Source of the DNA: Erwinia psidii | GTDB lineage: Bacteria; Pseudomonadota; Gammaproteobacteria; Enterobacterales; Enterobacteriaceae | Length of the DNA stretch: 64,000 nucleotides | Assembly: GCF_003846135.1 (NCBI RefSeq) | Contig: NZ_RHHM01000001.1 | Location: forward strand, 186,001 to 250,000 | Reading direction: 5' to 3' | Part shown: one piece after another, positions 1 to 8,037 of the stretch | Layout of the letters: every line of letters starts with the position of its first letter | Numbering within the stretch: the first letter of the stretch is position 1 | Position numbers and translations under genes: made by a program | Notes under the pieces: model-generated | What the model saw: only the letters and a program-made list of their open reading frames with translations | What the model was told of the DNA's origin: nothing | Database searches by the model: none

Positions 1-71
1 TTCAGATTCAGATTCAGATTCAGATTCAGATTCAGATTCAGATTCAGATTCAGATTCAGATTCAGATTCAG
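1..71. repeat. Hexanucleotide tandem repeat (TTCAGA)n
   Basis: Nearly twelve perfect head-to-tail copies of the 6-base unit TTCAGA fill the left edge, and the array probably continues out of the window. No coding gene is visible here. Such arrays change copy number by replication slippage. The unit differs by one inserted base from the 7-base unit ATTGCAG of the array near 30.3 kb. Confidence 0.95.
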
Positions 72-551
72 CGGAATTTCACCTGAGCACAACCCTGTCC
101 ACCCTTACTTTTTGCACGTCACTCACATTATATTCACCACCACGGTTAACCGAGGTCTGATTATTACTGTGACGCTCCACGGATAAAGGGACAGTGTGGA
201 TCACCAGGCGTAACTGAACGGAACTTATTTTTATGCCCTGAAAATAAATCTCATTGCCTCAGAGCGTTGTTTTAATTTTCTGTGAGAAGACGGTCGAGCG
301 TTGCTATGGTGGTGACGCTCTGTGTCAGCGTCAATTTTTATAGCATTTTATTATTTCGGAACCGTCATTGCTTGCTTATACCGTTATGACGAAAACAATG
401 CATCCCGGCAGCTGGGATGTTTTGTGAATGATACAGACAACCTTTTATTCCTCACAGCTGATGTCATGTAATAAAAACGAAACATAAACACGCTACATTA
501 CAAGCTGCTACTGAGTTCCTCACTCCTCATTCACACTGGCGGCCTGGCAAA
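72..551. other. Intergenic region without a recognisable gene
   Basis: About 480 bases with no convincing open frame. Two small hairpins can be seen on the + strand. One is TGACGCT/AGCGTCA at 313-333, followed by a T-rich stretch. The other is CATCCC/GGGATG at 401-419, followed by TTTT. Either could be a weak terminator of an upstream or unseen transcript. I see no tRNA or recognisable small RNA. Confidence 0.4.
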
Positions 552-758
552 ATGAAAACCATTACGGCAACAAATTGCAAAGATGCAGAAGAGATGCTGC
601 ACAGTGGCATCCGTCACGTTGAACTGGCCTGTGATATTGACCACGATGACTTTTTCCGTATCGCCAGCTACTGGTGTGACCGGGGTGCAAAGATCGCCAA
701 AAAAAATAGCCACTTTATCATTTCCCTTAAGGGCTTTTTGATCCCGCCAAATGAATAA
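552..758 (+). CDS. Small hypothetical protein, 68 residues
   Basis: An open frame starting MKTITATNC, rich in acidic and histidine residues in its middle (CDIDHDDFF) and with a hydrophobic end. I do not recognise the family. There is no signal peptide or clear membrane segment. The ribosome-binding site is poor, so the call rests on the ATG start, plausible composition and an otherwise empty position. The opposite strand also has a 60-codon frame over this stretch, which weakens the case. Confidence 0.4.
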   Translation: MKTITATNCKDAEEMLHSGIRHVELACDIDHDDFFRIASYWCDRGAKIAKKNSHFIISLKGFLIPPNE

Positions 759-839
759 CCGTGCCGTATTTTTATCTTTGCCACCAACAGCTAAACCTGT
801 TTAAATCCCCATCTGGCAGGCTACGCAGGGTTAAAAGCG

Positions 840-1667
840 GTGTATCATCAAAAAATATCGGACGATCTGTTACCCCGGTTCGACGCGTCAACATCTTTGG
901 CCTGTGAGCCCGGTCATCACTTTATTAGCGATATGGCTATTCTGTCCCCTGCCGGACATCCTGATGTAATGTTAATGTTAGCCAACTACCATTTGTCCTC
1001 TTTTTCTGACCACCTGTTCAGCGAGCTTGCTATTCCTCTCCCCGTTCATCTTAATCGGGCCGTCACAAAGCGTCGAGCCGAGTATCTGGCAAGCCGCGTC
1101 TGCGTGCGTCACGCACTCAGTCTGACAGGAATTGATGGCTTTATTCTGCATAACGATGCCAACAGGGCACCGATTTGGCCGCCGGGCATAGTCGGCTCCC
1201 TCTCCCATACCGATAGCTGGATCGGTCTGATAGTGGGGCAGTCATCCTGCGCTAAGTTATTAGGCGTTGACTGTGAATGGGTAATACCGCAGGCCAGAGC
1301 ACATGAGTTGCAGAAGATGATCATCAGCACGGATGAAAAAAACGTCCTGCAGCAAAGCGGATTAGCCGATGCCGTGGCACTGACCGTCGCCTTCTCCCTG
1401 AAAGAGAGCCTTTACAAGGCGCTGTTCCCACGTATTCGTCAGTTTATGGATTTTAAGGACGCCGAGATTGTTGCAAGCAACGCTGATGCCAGTCGCGTTT
1501 GTCTGCGGCTGGTCCGGCATTTCCCGGCTGATTTTCCTGCCGGGCGGCTTTTTACTGGCCACGTCCTGATTCAGGAAGATCGGGTGCTGAGCTGGATTGT
1601 TACGCCACTGAACGCATTCGACATGTCCGCAGCACAACACCTGGCGAATGATGGCAGCGTAGCGTGA
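840..1667 (+). CDS. 4'-phosphopantetheinyl transferase, EntD-like
   Basis: Transfers the phosphopantetheine arm of coenzyme A to carrier-protein domains, as EntD does for enterobactin-type nonribosomal peptide synthetases. The family signature is clear. There is an EntD-like RAEYLASR segment, a GSLSHTD stretch, the magnesium-binding GVDCEW (Asp144, Glu146) and FSLKESLYK (residues 185-193, with Lys-Glu and the distal Lys). The start is GTG at 840, with AGGG about nine bases upstream; later ATGs at 933 and 969 lack a ribosome-binding site. At 275 residues it is somewhat longer than EntD. It converges on the yojI-like exporter gene with a 38-base gap. No synthetase or carrier protein is in the window, so the substrate is unknown. 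Confidence 0.87.
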   Translation: MYHQKISDDLLPRFDASTSLACEPGHHFISDMAILSPAGHPDVMLMLANYHLSSFSDHLFSELAIPLPVHLNRAVTKRRAEYLASRVCVRHALSLTGIDGFILHNDANRAPIWPPGIVGSLSHTDSWIGLIVGQSSCAKLLGVDCEWVIPQARAHELQKMIISTDEKNVLQQSGLADAVALTVAFSLKESLYKALFPRIRQFMDFKDAEIVASNADASRVCLRLVRHFPADFPAGRLFTGHVLIQEDRVLSWIVTPLNAFDMSAAQHLANDGSVA

Positions 1668-1705
1668 CTGCCGTTTTCCTTAAGGCTGAACGTATCCTGA
1701 CGATC

Positions 1706-3358
1706 TTACTGGATAAGATCCGTGTGCTCCACCGCATCAAGGGTTGCCCGCTCCCGCTCCTGCCCGGTGAGTTCGCAGAGCTTACCTTCACGCATCTCCA
1801 GCAGACGATCGGCATGCAGAAAATAGTGATCGTCATGACTGATGGCAAACACCGTTTTGCCCATGCTTATCAGCCACGGCAACAGTTCACGGTAAAAAAT
1901 GCGCCGAAAATGTGGATCCTGATCGGCTGCCCATTCATCCAGCAGTAAAATATCACGTTCCTCCGCCATGGCCAGCAGCAGTGCCAGCCGCTTGCTCTGG
2001 CCTTTGGATAATTTCAAATCCAGAACCTGATTGCCTTGCAACCTGAGTTTGTCCTGCATTTTCAGGCGAACCAGCCACTGGCGGACTTTTTCCGGGTCGG
2101 CGGGTTGCCCACGGTGATTAATCAGGCGGTCAAACAGGTGCACATCGGTGAACACCGCGGAGAATAACGCACGATAGCCCTGCGGATCGGTAGTATTCAC
2201 CTGCTCACCATCCAGCAGGATCTGTCCTGATACCGGCCGATACAGGCCAGTTAACAGCATCGCCAGCGTGGATTTTCCACTGCCATTGCCACCAATCAGA
2301 AACACAAGCTCTCCGCGCCGCAGCATCAGATTGACAGGCCCAACGCAAAAGCCGCCATCGCCATAATGAAAGACCAGATCACGCAACTCCAGCGTCTGCC
2401 AGTTTTTCAGGGTAACAGGCGGTGCAAAACCTGGTCGGTAAGGCTCCAGTTGCCAGGCATTGAGTTTATCGAATGCAACACGTGCATTGAGTAACGTTGG
2501 TAAGGCCCCTACGGCTGAAAGAAGCGGCGTGCGCAGAAACAGCAATGTCAGTGAATAGGTTGCTGCAACGGCGGTATCAGCCCATCCAAGGCTGTTGGCC
2601 ATAAAGAACACCAGCCCAATGGCACCTAACATCATAATATTTGACCAGTTGACGGCACTCAGATGAAAGGTGTCTGCTCTGACAATATGGTGACGGAATT
2701 CGCGGGCATCTTTCTGGTAAACCTGCTCATAAATCAGCTGCGCACGCTGGCGGTTTAACGCCAGCTCTTTTCGTCCTTCAAGAATGGTCTCGTAGTCGCA
2801 GTAGAGCTGGTCTTCAACGTCACGTAACCTTGCCATGTGGCAATACACTTTCGATACCAGCAACCAGCCGCCAACAAGGGTAACGGACAGCCAGACAACG
2901 GTAGCCAGCAGCATCTCTGGCGAGAGCCACGCCAGATAAGCAGTGGAGCCCATCGCCAGAATAATACCCTGCAGCAGTTCCGGCAGACGGACAAAAGCAA
3001 GAGTGATACTCCGCACATCACTGGTGAGTGTAGCCAGCAGTTGTGGACTGCCAATTTGCTCAATTCTTTCCACCTGCGTATCAAGAATACGTTTAATAAA
3101 CTCACCACGCAGACGATACACAAAATGGTGGCCAAGCAGAGTCAGTGACAGCTGCGAGGCCAGGGTTAGGGCCATCAGCAGGAGCAGCAGGCAGAGAAAT
3201 TGCGGCAAAACATGCACAGAACTGTCCAGGGCGACGATAAGCTTACGATTGATAAACGCAATCAGCCCTATACCAAGTGCAGCACTGAGCAGGCTGAGCA
3301 GAATAACCGCTGTAAACGGCCAGCGATATTGTCGACAGACAACGCGAAGCAACTCCAT
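1706..3358 (-). CDS. yojI: YojI-like ABC transporter (cyclic-peptide exporter family)
   Basis: An inner-membrane ABC exporter half-transporter with the membrane domain (residues 1 to about 300, six predicted helices) fused to one ATPase domain. Walker A is GGNGSGKST around residue 355. The signature is LSKGQ, a variant of LSGGQ, and Walker B is [11 protein letters not shown]. coli YojI, which exports microcin J25 with TolC, has 547 residues; this protein has 550. The yojI-alkB-apbE-ompC order is the E. coli order, which supports orthology. PvdE/SyrD siderophore and lipopeptide exporters belong to the same family, so the adjacent phosphopantetheinyl transferase may not be accidental, but no peptide gene is visible. 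Confidence 0.9.
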   Translation of the reverse strand: MELLRVVCRQYRWPFTAVILLSLLSAALGIGLIAFINRKLIVALDSSVHVLPQFLCLLLLLMALTLASQLSLTLLGHHFVYRLRGEFIKRILDTQVERIEQIGSPQLLATLTSDVRSITLAFVRLPELLQGIILAMGSTAYLAWLSPEMLLATVVWLSVTLVGGWLLVSKVYCHMARLRDVEDQLYCDYETILEGRKELALNRQRAQLIYEQVYQKDAREFRHHIVRADTFHLSAVNWSNIMMLGAIGLVFFMANSLGWADTAVAATYSLTLLFLRTPLLSAVGALPTLLNARVAFDKLNAWQLEPYRPGFAPPVTLKNWQTLELRDLVFHYGDGGFCVGPVNLMLRRGELVFLIGGNGSGKSTLAMLLTGLYRPVSGQILLDGEQVNTTDPQGYRALFSAVFTDVHLFDRLINHRGQPADPEKVRQWLVRLKMQDKLRLQGNQVLDLKLSKGQSKRLALLLAMAEERDILLLDEWAADQDPHFRRIFYRELLPWLISMGKTVFAISHDDHYFLHADRLLEMREGKLCELTGQERERATLDAVEHTDLIQ

Positions 3359-3445
3359 GACACCATCCAGGCAGATTTAACGCTGCCAGCAGTGTAAACC
3401 GAAGTCGGACGATATCAATAATTATTCTCATTCCGGGATAATGCT

Positions 3446-4090
3446 TTAGCGAAAGGCACGACGAAAGGTCAGGTTATAGCGAAATGCCCCGGTAAGAGCA
3501 TGGATACCCGGTTTCAGCGGCAGGATACCATGAAAACGCAAACGCGAGGGACCGCCCCAAACCACAATGTCGCCATGTTCAAGCAACACCCGCTGAGTGG
3601 CATCATCACGTGAGAAACCGCCAAACTGAAAGACTGCCGGTAGCCCCAGTGAAACCGAAACGATGGGTTGCTTCAGATCCTGCTCATCTTTATCCTGGTG
3701 CAGTGTCAGTTTCGCCCCCGGTTCATAGCGGTTTATCAGACAGGCATCGGGGTTGAAATTGGTGAAACCGGCCTCTGCTGCACAGGCGGTTGCCAATGCC
3801 CTGAACGGGGCCGGCATCGCAGGCCATTGATGTGCGTTCAGGCTGTCACGCTTGCTGTACTGATAGCCACGGGCATCGGTTGACCAGCCAAAATCACCGC
3901 AGTTAGTCATCGCCACCGACATACGGTGCCCGCCGGGCGTGATTCGGTGATGAAAAGGATTCTTCGCCGCCACCGCCTCCAGTAGCGACAGTAGCTGTCT
4001 TGCCTCGTCCCGCGCACGTCGGCGAAGGATCATCGCCCCCTCAGCCAACGGCTCCGCCCAGGGTGATTCTTCACTGAACAAATCGAGCAT
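3446..4090 (-). CDS. alkB: AlkB, Fe(II)/2-oxoglutarate-dependent DNA repair dioxygenase
   Basis: Directly reverses 1-methyladenine and 3-methylcytosine lesions by oxidative demethylation in the cytosol. The protein has 214 residues. Its iron ligands His131, Asp133 and His187 and its 2-oxoglutarate-binding Arg204 and Arg210 fall at the same numbers as in E. coli AlkB. It lies between yojI and apbE as in E. coli, but no ada gene is present between it and apbE, so the usual Ada-controlled ada-alkB unit is not intact here. It starts 21 bases after the apbE stop and may be cotranscribed with apbE. Confidence 0.96.
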   Translation of the reverse strand: MLDLFSEESPWAEPLAEGAMILRRRARDEARQLLSLLEAVAAKNPFHHRITPGGHRMSVAMTNCGDFGWSTDARGYQYSKRDSLNAHQWPAMPAPFRALATACAAEAGFTNFNPDACLINRYEPGAKLTLHQDKDEQDLKQPIVSVSLGLPAVFQFGGFSRDDATQRVLLEHGDIVVWGGPSRLRFHGILPLKPGIHALTGAFRYNLTFRRAFR

Positions 4091-4111
4091 CTTACCTCCT
4101 GAGCATCGGCT

Positions 4112-5152
4112 TCACTGTTGCGCTATAAATGCTTTAAACTGCGGCGACATCCAGATGCGGAATCCGTCGGCCTGCTTAATAATCAGGTAGACGGTCAGTT
4201 TTTCACGAAGCGCCAACGCTTTCGCCTTTTCTTCGCCCAACACCATCAGCCCCGTATCCCAGCCGTCCGCTTCCAGTGCGGTAGTGGCTATCACCGTCGC
4301 CGACACCAGTTTGTGTTGAATTGGCCTGCCCGTGGTTGGGTCAATAACATGAGAAATCCGCTTACCATCGAGTTCATAATAGTTGCGATAGCTCCCCGAC
4401 GTGCTGATACCGTGTCCCTGTAAATCCACCAACGCCTGAACCGCGTCTTCCTGGTCTGTCGGTTTCTGAATGGCAACTTTCCACGGCCTGCCCTGCGGGT
4501 TGATACCCCGGCTCAACACCGCCCCTCCCACAGACACCAGGTAGCTGCTGACCCCCTCTTTCTCCATTAACCGTGCCAGGTGATCGGTAGCAAATCCTTC
4601 CCCTACCGTGGAGAGATCGACATAAAGTCCCGGCAGGTCTTTTTGCAGATAACCCCCCTCACCCCGCTGAATAACCTGCAAGTGTCTCAGGCCGGTTTGG
4701 GTGCGGGCTGCATCGATCTGATCCTGAGTTGGCGTTTTTATCGGCTGCTTATCGGGTCCGAAGCCCCAGAGGTTAACCAGTGGCCCGACGGTAATATCCA
4801 TCGCGCCGTGGGTTTTCTGCCCAATACGCAACGCCAGCGTGACAATATCAGCCATGTTATCGCTGACCGGCTGTGGCTCACTGCCCCGATACTGATTAAA
4901 GCGTGAAAGCACAGAATCAGGCTTCCACGTTGACAGCTCATGGTCATCTTCATCCAGCTGCTGTTGTATCAGTTTTTGCAGTGTCTCTTTACGCTCAGAT
5001 GGCAGATCCGCAAGACTGACGCTCCAGAATGTTCCCATAGTGCGTCCATGTAAAACCAGGGTCTGAACCGGTGAACTCTGATTACGATCGTCACAGCCAG
5101 CGATCACAATAAATGCTACTAAACCAGATAAATACAGCCAATTATTCTTCAT
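4112..5152 (-). CDS. apbE: ApbE, FAD:protein FMN transferase lipoprotein
   Basis: Attaches FMN covalently to threonine residues of periplasmic or membrane flavoproteins such as the Nqr and Rnf subunits. The 346-residue protein begins with a lipoprotein signal ending in the lipobox IAGC, so it should be anchored on the periplasmic side. Typical ApbE blocks follow: GRTMGTFWSV, TVGPLVNLWGFGP, VDLSTVGEGFATDHLA and a GTSGSYRNYYE block before ISHVIDPTTGRPI. The metal/FAD region near the C terminus reads ADGWDTGLMVLG. Synteny with alkB on one side and the ompC-type porin on the other matches E. coli. Confidence 0.96.
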   Translation of the reverse strand: MKNNWLYLSGLVAFIVIAGCDDRNQSSPVQTLVLHGRTMGTFWSVSLADLPSERKETLQKLIQQQLDEDDHELSTWKPDSVLSRFNQYRGSEPQPVSDNMADIVTLALRIGQKTHGAMDITVGPLVNLWGFGPDKQPIKTPTQDQIDAARTQTGLRHLQVIQRGEGGYLQKDLPGLYVDLSTVGEGFATDHLARLMEKEGVSSYLVSVGGAVLSRGINPQGRPWKVAIQKPTDQEDAVQALVDLQGHGISTSGSYRNYYELDGKRISHVIDPTTGRPIQHKLVSATVIATTALEADGWDTGLMVLGEEKAKALALREKLTVYLIIKQADGFRIWMSPQFKAFIAQQ

Positions 5153-5310
5153 TTAAAAAAGAGAGCCTTCAGTTATTTTTGGCACTAAAACTTCAAAAAA
5201 AGGGGATTTATACAAATTTTATAGCCTTGACCTTGCTAAAAATGCTTATCAGAATGATTTCTCCCGCAGCAAACCTTTAGCTGTAAAATCATAAAAACAG
5301 GAGATCCAGG

Positions 5311-5436
5311 ATGATATATTGCATTCTTTCAGTGATTTTCATCGCTATGATTATCTTTGCTGGTTACAAGCATTACAAGCATACCAACAACAAACAGCTC
5401 AATCGTCCCCCGACTAATCGATTGAGTGGGAAATGA
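5311..5436 (+). CDS. Small membrane protein, 41 residues
   Basis: A short open frame (ATG at 5311, TGA at 5434-5436) with a strong ribosome-binding site: GGAG sits about eight bases before the ATG. The peptide begins with a single hydrophobic segment (residues 1-17, MIYCILSVIFIAMIIFA) followed by a basic, polar tail with two HYKH-like histidine/lysine repeats. This is the layout of small inner-membrane proteins. It lies between the divergently placed apbE and the porin gene. I do not recognise a family and infer no function. Confidence 0.55.
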   Translation: MIYCILSVIFIAMIIFAGYKHYKHTNNKQLNRPPTNRLSGK

Positions 5437-5517
5437 GATTTAACCGGCCGGAAGATAAATCAGGAGTGAAAAATGAGAAGAAATCGGAAGCGCCGCTGGA
5501 CAGCGCTCCCCAACACA

Positions 5518-6636
5518 TCAGAACTGGTATACCAACCCAAGCGCAACCACATCATCGGTATTGATGCCAGCACTGTTGATGAAGTTGTTGTCATCAAGCA
5601 GGTTAATCTGATAGTCAACATAGGTAGACATATTTTTGTTGAAGTAGTATGTGGCACCTACATCAACATATTTTTTCAGATTCTGCGAACCAAATCCCTC
5701 GATTTCGCTGCCCCGTGAGCTGACAAAGGCCAAAGAAGGACGCAGACCGAAGTCAAACTGATACTGAGCAACCAGTTCCAGGTTATCTGCTTTATTAGCG
5801 TAACCATAAGCGGCAGCATCACTGGAACCGAAGCGTGTTGCGTTGTAAGAACGGGTATACATTGCCGCCAGATAGATGTTATTGGCATCGTATTTCAGAC
5901 CGCCGGTATAGGCTGTCGCTTTATCGCCACGACCAAGGATGGTGGATGTCCCGGCGGTACCGCCATTCTGTTCAGTGGTACGATCTGAACTGAACATCGC
6001 GGCGCCAATACCAAAGCCGGCGCCAAGATCGTAGGTGGTGGAAAGGCCCCAGCCGTCACCATTTTGTCCGAGAACGTCGCGGCCGTTAGGTGATTCTGTT
6101 GCACTGCTGTTTTTGCCCTGGTATTGCACGGCAAAGTTCCAGCCATCAACCAGCCCGAAGAAATTATTGTTGCGATAAGTGGCCAGCCCATTTGAACGCT
6201 GGAACATAAACTGATCGGCGCCGTAAGTATCACCACCAAATTCAGGCAGTACATCAGTCCATGCACCGATGTCGTAAGCCACACCATAATTACGTCCGTA
6301 GTCGAAAGAACCTCCATCACCAAATTTCAGACCAGCAAAACCGACGCGGGTAAAACTGTTGGCCGCCCCTTCCGACTCCGCGCTGTTCAGCGCCGCCTGG
6401 TACTCCCACTCACCGTATCCAGTGAGCTGTTCACTAACCTGAGTTTCACCTTTGAAACCAAAACGAACATAGGACTGATCGCCGTTGGCATCATCGTTGT
6501 CGGAGAAGTAATGCAGTCCGTCAACTTTCCCAAAAAGGTCAAGCTTATTGCCGTCTTTGTTATAAATTTCAGCCGCACCCGCAGAGCCGACGATCATTAT
6601 TGCTGGGATCATCAGGGAGAGAACACGAAGTTTCAT
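5518..6636 (-). CDS. ompC: OmpC/OmpF-type general porin
   Basis: A trimeric outer-membrane diffusion porin. A 21-residue signal peptide ends at AGA before [16 protein letters not shown], the universal start of mature enterobacterial porins. The constriction-loop motif PEFGGDTYG and the C-terminal phenylalanine (GLVYQF) needed for BAM recognition are present. It has 372 residues. The ribosome-binding site is AGAGGG before the ATG, as in E. coli ompC. Its place between apbE and micF/rcsD makes it the positional ompC, and the promoter upstream has OmpR-type sites. Sequence alone cannot settle whether its pore behaves like OmpC or OmpF. Confidence 0.95.
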   Translation of the reverse strand: MKLRVLSLMIPAIMIVGSAGAAEIYNKDGNKLDLFGKVDGLHYFSDNDDANGDQSYVRFGFKGETQVSEQLTGYGEWEYQAALNSAESEGAANSFTRVGFAGLKFGDGGSFDYGRNYGVAYDIGAWTDVLPEFGGDTYGADQFMFQRSNGLATYRNNNFFGLVDGWNFAVQYQGKNSSATESPNGRDVLGQNGDGWGLSTTYDLGAGFGIGAAMFSSDRTTEQNGGTAGTSTILGRGDKATAYTGGLKYDANNIYLAAMYTRSYNATRFGSSDAAAYGYANKADNLELVAQYQFDFGLRPSLAFVSSRGSEIEGFGSQNLKKYVDVGATYYFNKNMSTYVDYQINLLDDNNFINSAGINTDDVVALGLVYQF

Positions 6637-6727
6637 TTTATTACCCTCTGGTAGTTATATCCTAATTTGCCACTGCGTGCTGGATAGTAGAAATTCAGCC
6701 AGTAATTTTATACTACTGCGTAAAAAG

Positions 6728-6794
6728 TAATAATCCATAAATAAAATGATACTAAATTTCCAATTATGTTTCAGACTGCAAATTAAACATTTCA
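6728..6794 (-). promoter_or_regulatory. Porin promoter with OmpR-type sites
   Basis: On the minus strand a pair of OmpR-like direct repeats (TGAAATGTTT, then CTGAAACATAA) lies at about 6764-6794. It is followed by TTTAGTATCAT and a GATTAT -10 element at 6730-6735. The same elements occur in the same order before E. coli ompC. The resulting leader is about 85 bases. Osmotic control through EnvZ/OmpR is inferred from this resemblance. Confidence 0.6.
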
Positions 6795-6957
6795 TTTTAT
6801 TAATAAGAGGGAACTTTTTAGTAGCACTAATTGATAAAAAAATCGCACCAATAATCAAAAATAAAAAAATAACCTGATTTATATAAAATCAGGTGTAAGT
6901 ACATTATTAAGCACTGAATGATAAAAACGAGCACGCGCCAGATTATATAATTTCTTC

Positions 6958-7051
6958 GCTATCATCATTTTATTTACCATTACCTTCATTCTCCCCGAAT
7001 GATTTTTTTTAAATTTATTATCCTGCCGGCCCCTGTGTCCGGCTTTTTTTT
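6958..7051 (+). ncRNA. micF: MicF antisense small RNA
   Basis: The RNA begins GCTATCATCATTTTATTTACC, almost the same 5' end as E. coli MicF, whose first bases pair with the ompF leader. It ends in a GCCGG/CCGGC hairpin (7025-7043) followed by eight T residues. The length of about 93 nt equals E. coli MicF. A perfect TATAAT (6946-6951) lies six bases before the start. It is divergent from the porin gene and upstream of rcsD, exactly the E. coli location. The known role is Hfq-dependent repression of ompF; whether this genome has a second porin target is not visible here. Confidence 0.92.
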
Positions 7052-8037
7052 ATTCTCAGTTTGTCCCAGCCAGTCTGAGCGGTGATTGTTGTTAATAGTT
7101 GAACACTCAGCGCCTCTGTCTTTTTATTGCCGTATTTACCCCACCAACAGCGCGATCCCTTTACTCTGCAGGGGATTAATCAAAAAGATGCCAGAGCGTA
7201 AGTCATTATTCAGTACCAGGCCATTAGCGGCTTAACAGCCAGTATTTGCGCAATATCTGCCAGGTGTTGCAACCTCGCAGGCCTGTAACGCGTGCCCCTG
7301 TACAACCAGAGCAGTCACGCACGCGCCAGGCGCTAATCAACGCCGGCGCAAGCGTCCCGCTCAGACCTCAACCTTGCTCAGGTTACCGGTCCCATACTCC
7401 TGCCCGGAGATAAGAAGGGGTGATGAGCCAAAAGAGTGCCTGAACGATATCTGGCAAAAAACGACAGGTTTTGTTATTGCGCGATTTAACAGTTTTTGCT
7501 TTAAAAGTGACAACCTGATGCGATAAAACGCATTAAGCGTGCTTTTAAAGGATTAATTCCTGACAAGCAAGGCTCACCAAGGCTTTGGATACCTGGAAAA
7601 AAATATAATGTAGCCTGTAAACTTCTTTAATTTCACTAATTGTGATAAAAGTAACGTTAACCATGAAAGGTTTAGCAACGAAGACGATGAAGACACCGGC
7701 CCCCGACAAATCAATGCCAGCGCAGATGCCATCTCTTGTGTTCCCTGTGCAATTTTATCGTTGGCCCGGGACGCCATTTTCCCGGCATTCACAGGACACC
7801 GCTGGGCAACGACTGCTGACCAGTTCATTCCACTGGATAAGCGTAAGTCATGCCAAATCACGGGGGTATTTCTTCAATGACAACGTTAAATTATGCAGGT
7901 ATTCTCGCAGTCCTAACACTGACAGAATTTATTTCACAGTGGTACAGCCTGATGGCAACGCTTAACCGCATCAGACTGCCCGGGCGGGTCGGTCCCCGCT
8001 GAGGGCCGATATTACGTACACAGAGGTAAGTTACCCC
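7052..8037. other. Long intergenic region before rcsD, no recognised gene
   Basis: Almost 1 kb between micF and rcsD. Two overlapping frames on opposite strands (7642-7965 + and 7574-7861 -) can be read, but neither resembles a known family, neither has a convincing ribosome-binding site, and they exclude each other. The rcsD ribosome-binding site (GAGG) is at its right end. I see no RcsA/RcsB box that I would defend. It may hold a decayed gene or the distal rcsD promoter. Confidence 0.4.

Noticed and set aside
358-386. GGAACC-N16-ACCGTTA as an hrp box at the left edge
   Set aside because: The -35 half is perfect but the -10 half matches only two of five defined positions, and no plausible effector follows.
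5473-5718. 81-codon frame with an AGGAG site, antisense to the end of the porin gene
   Set aside because: Five sixths of it overlap a certain porin gene, and the sequence looks like a reverse reading of porin strands; the ribosome-binding site alone is not enough.
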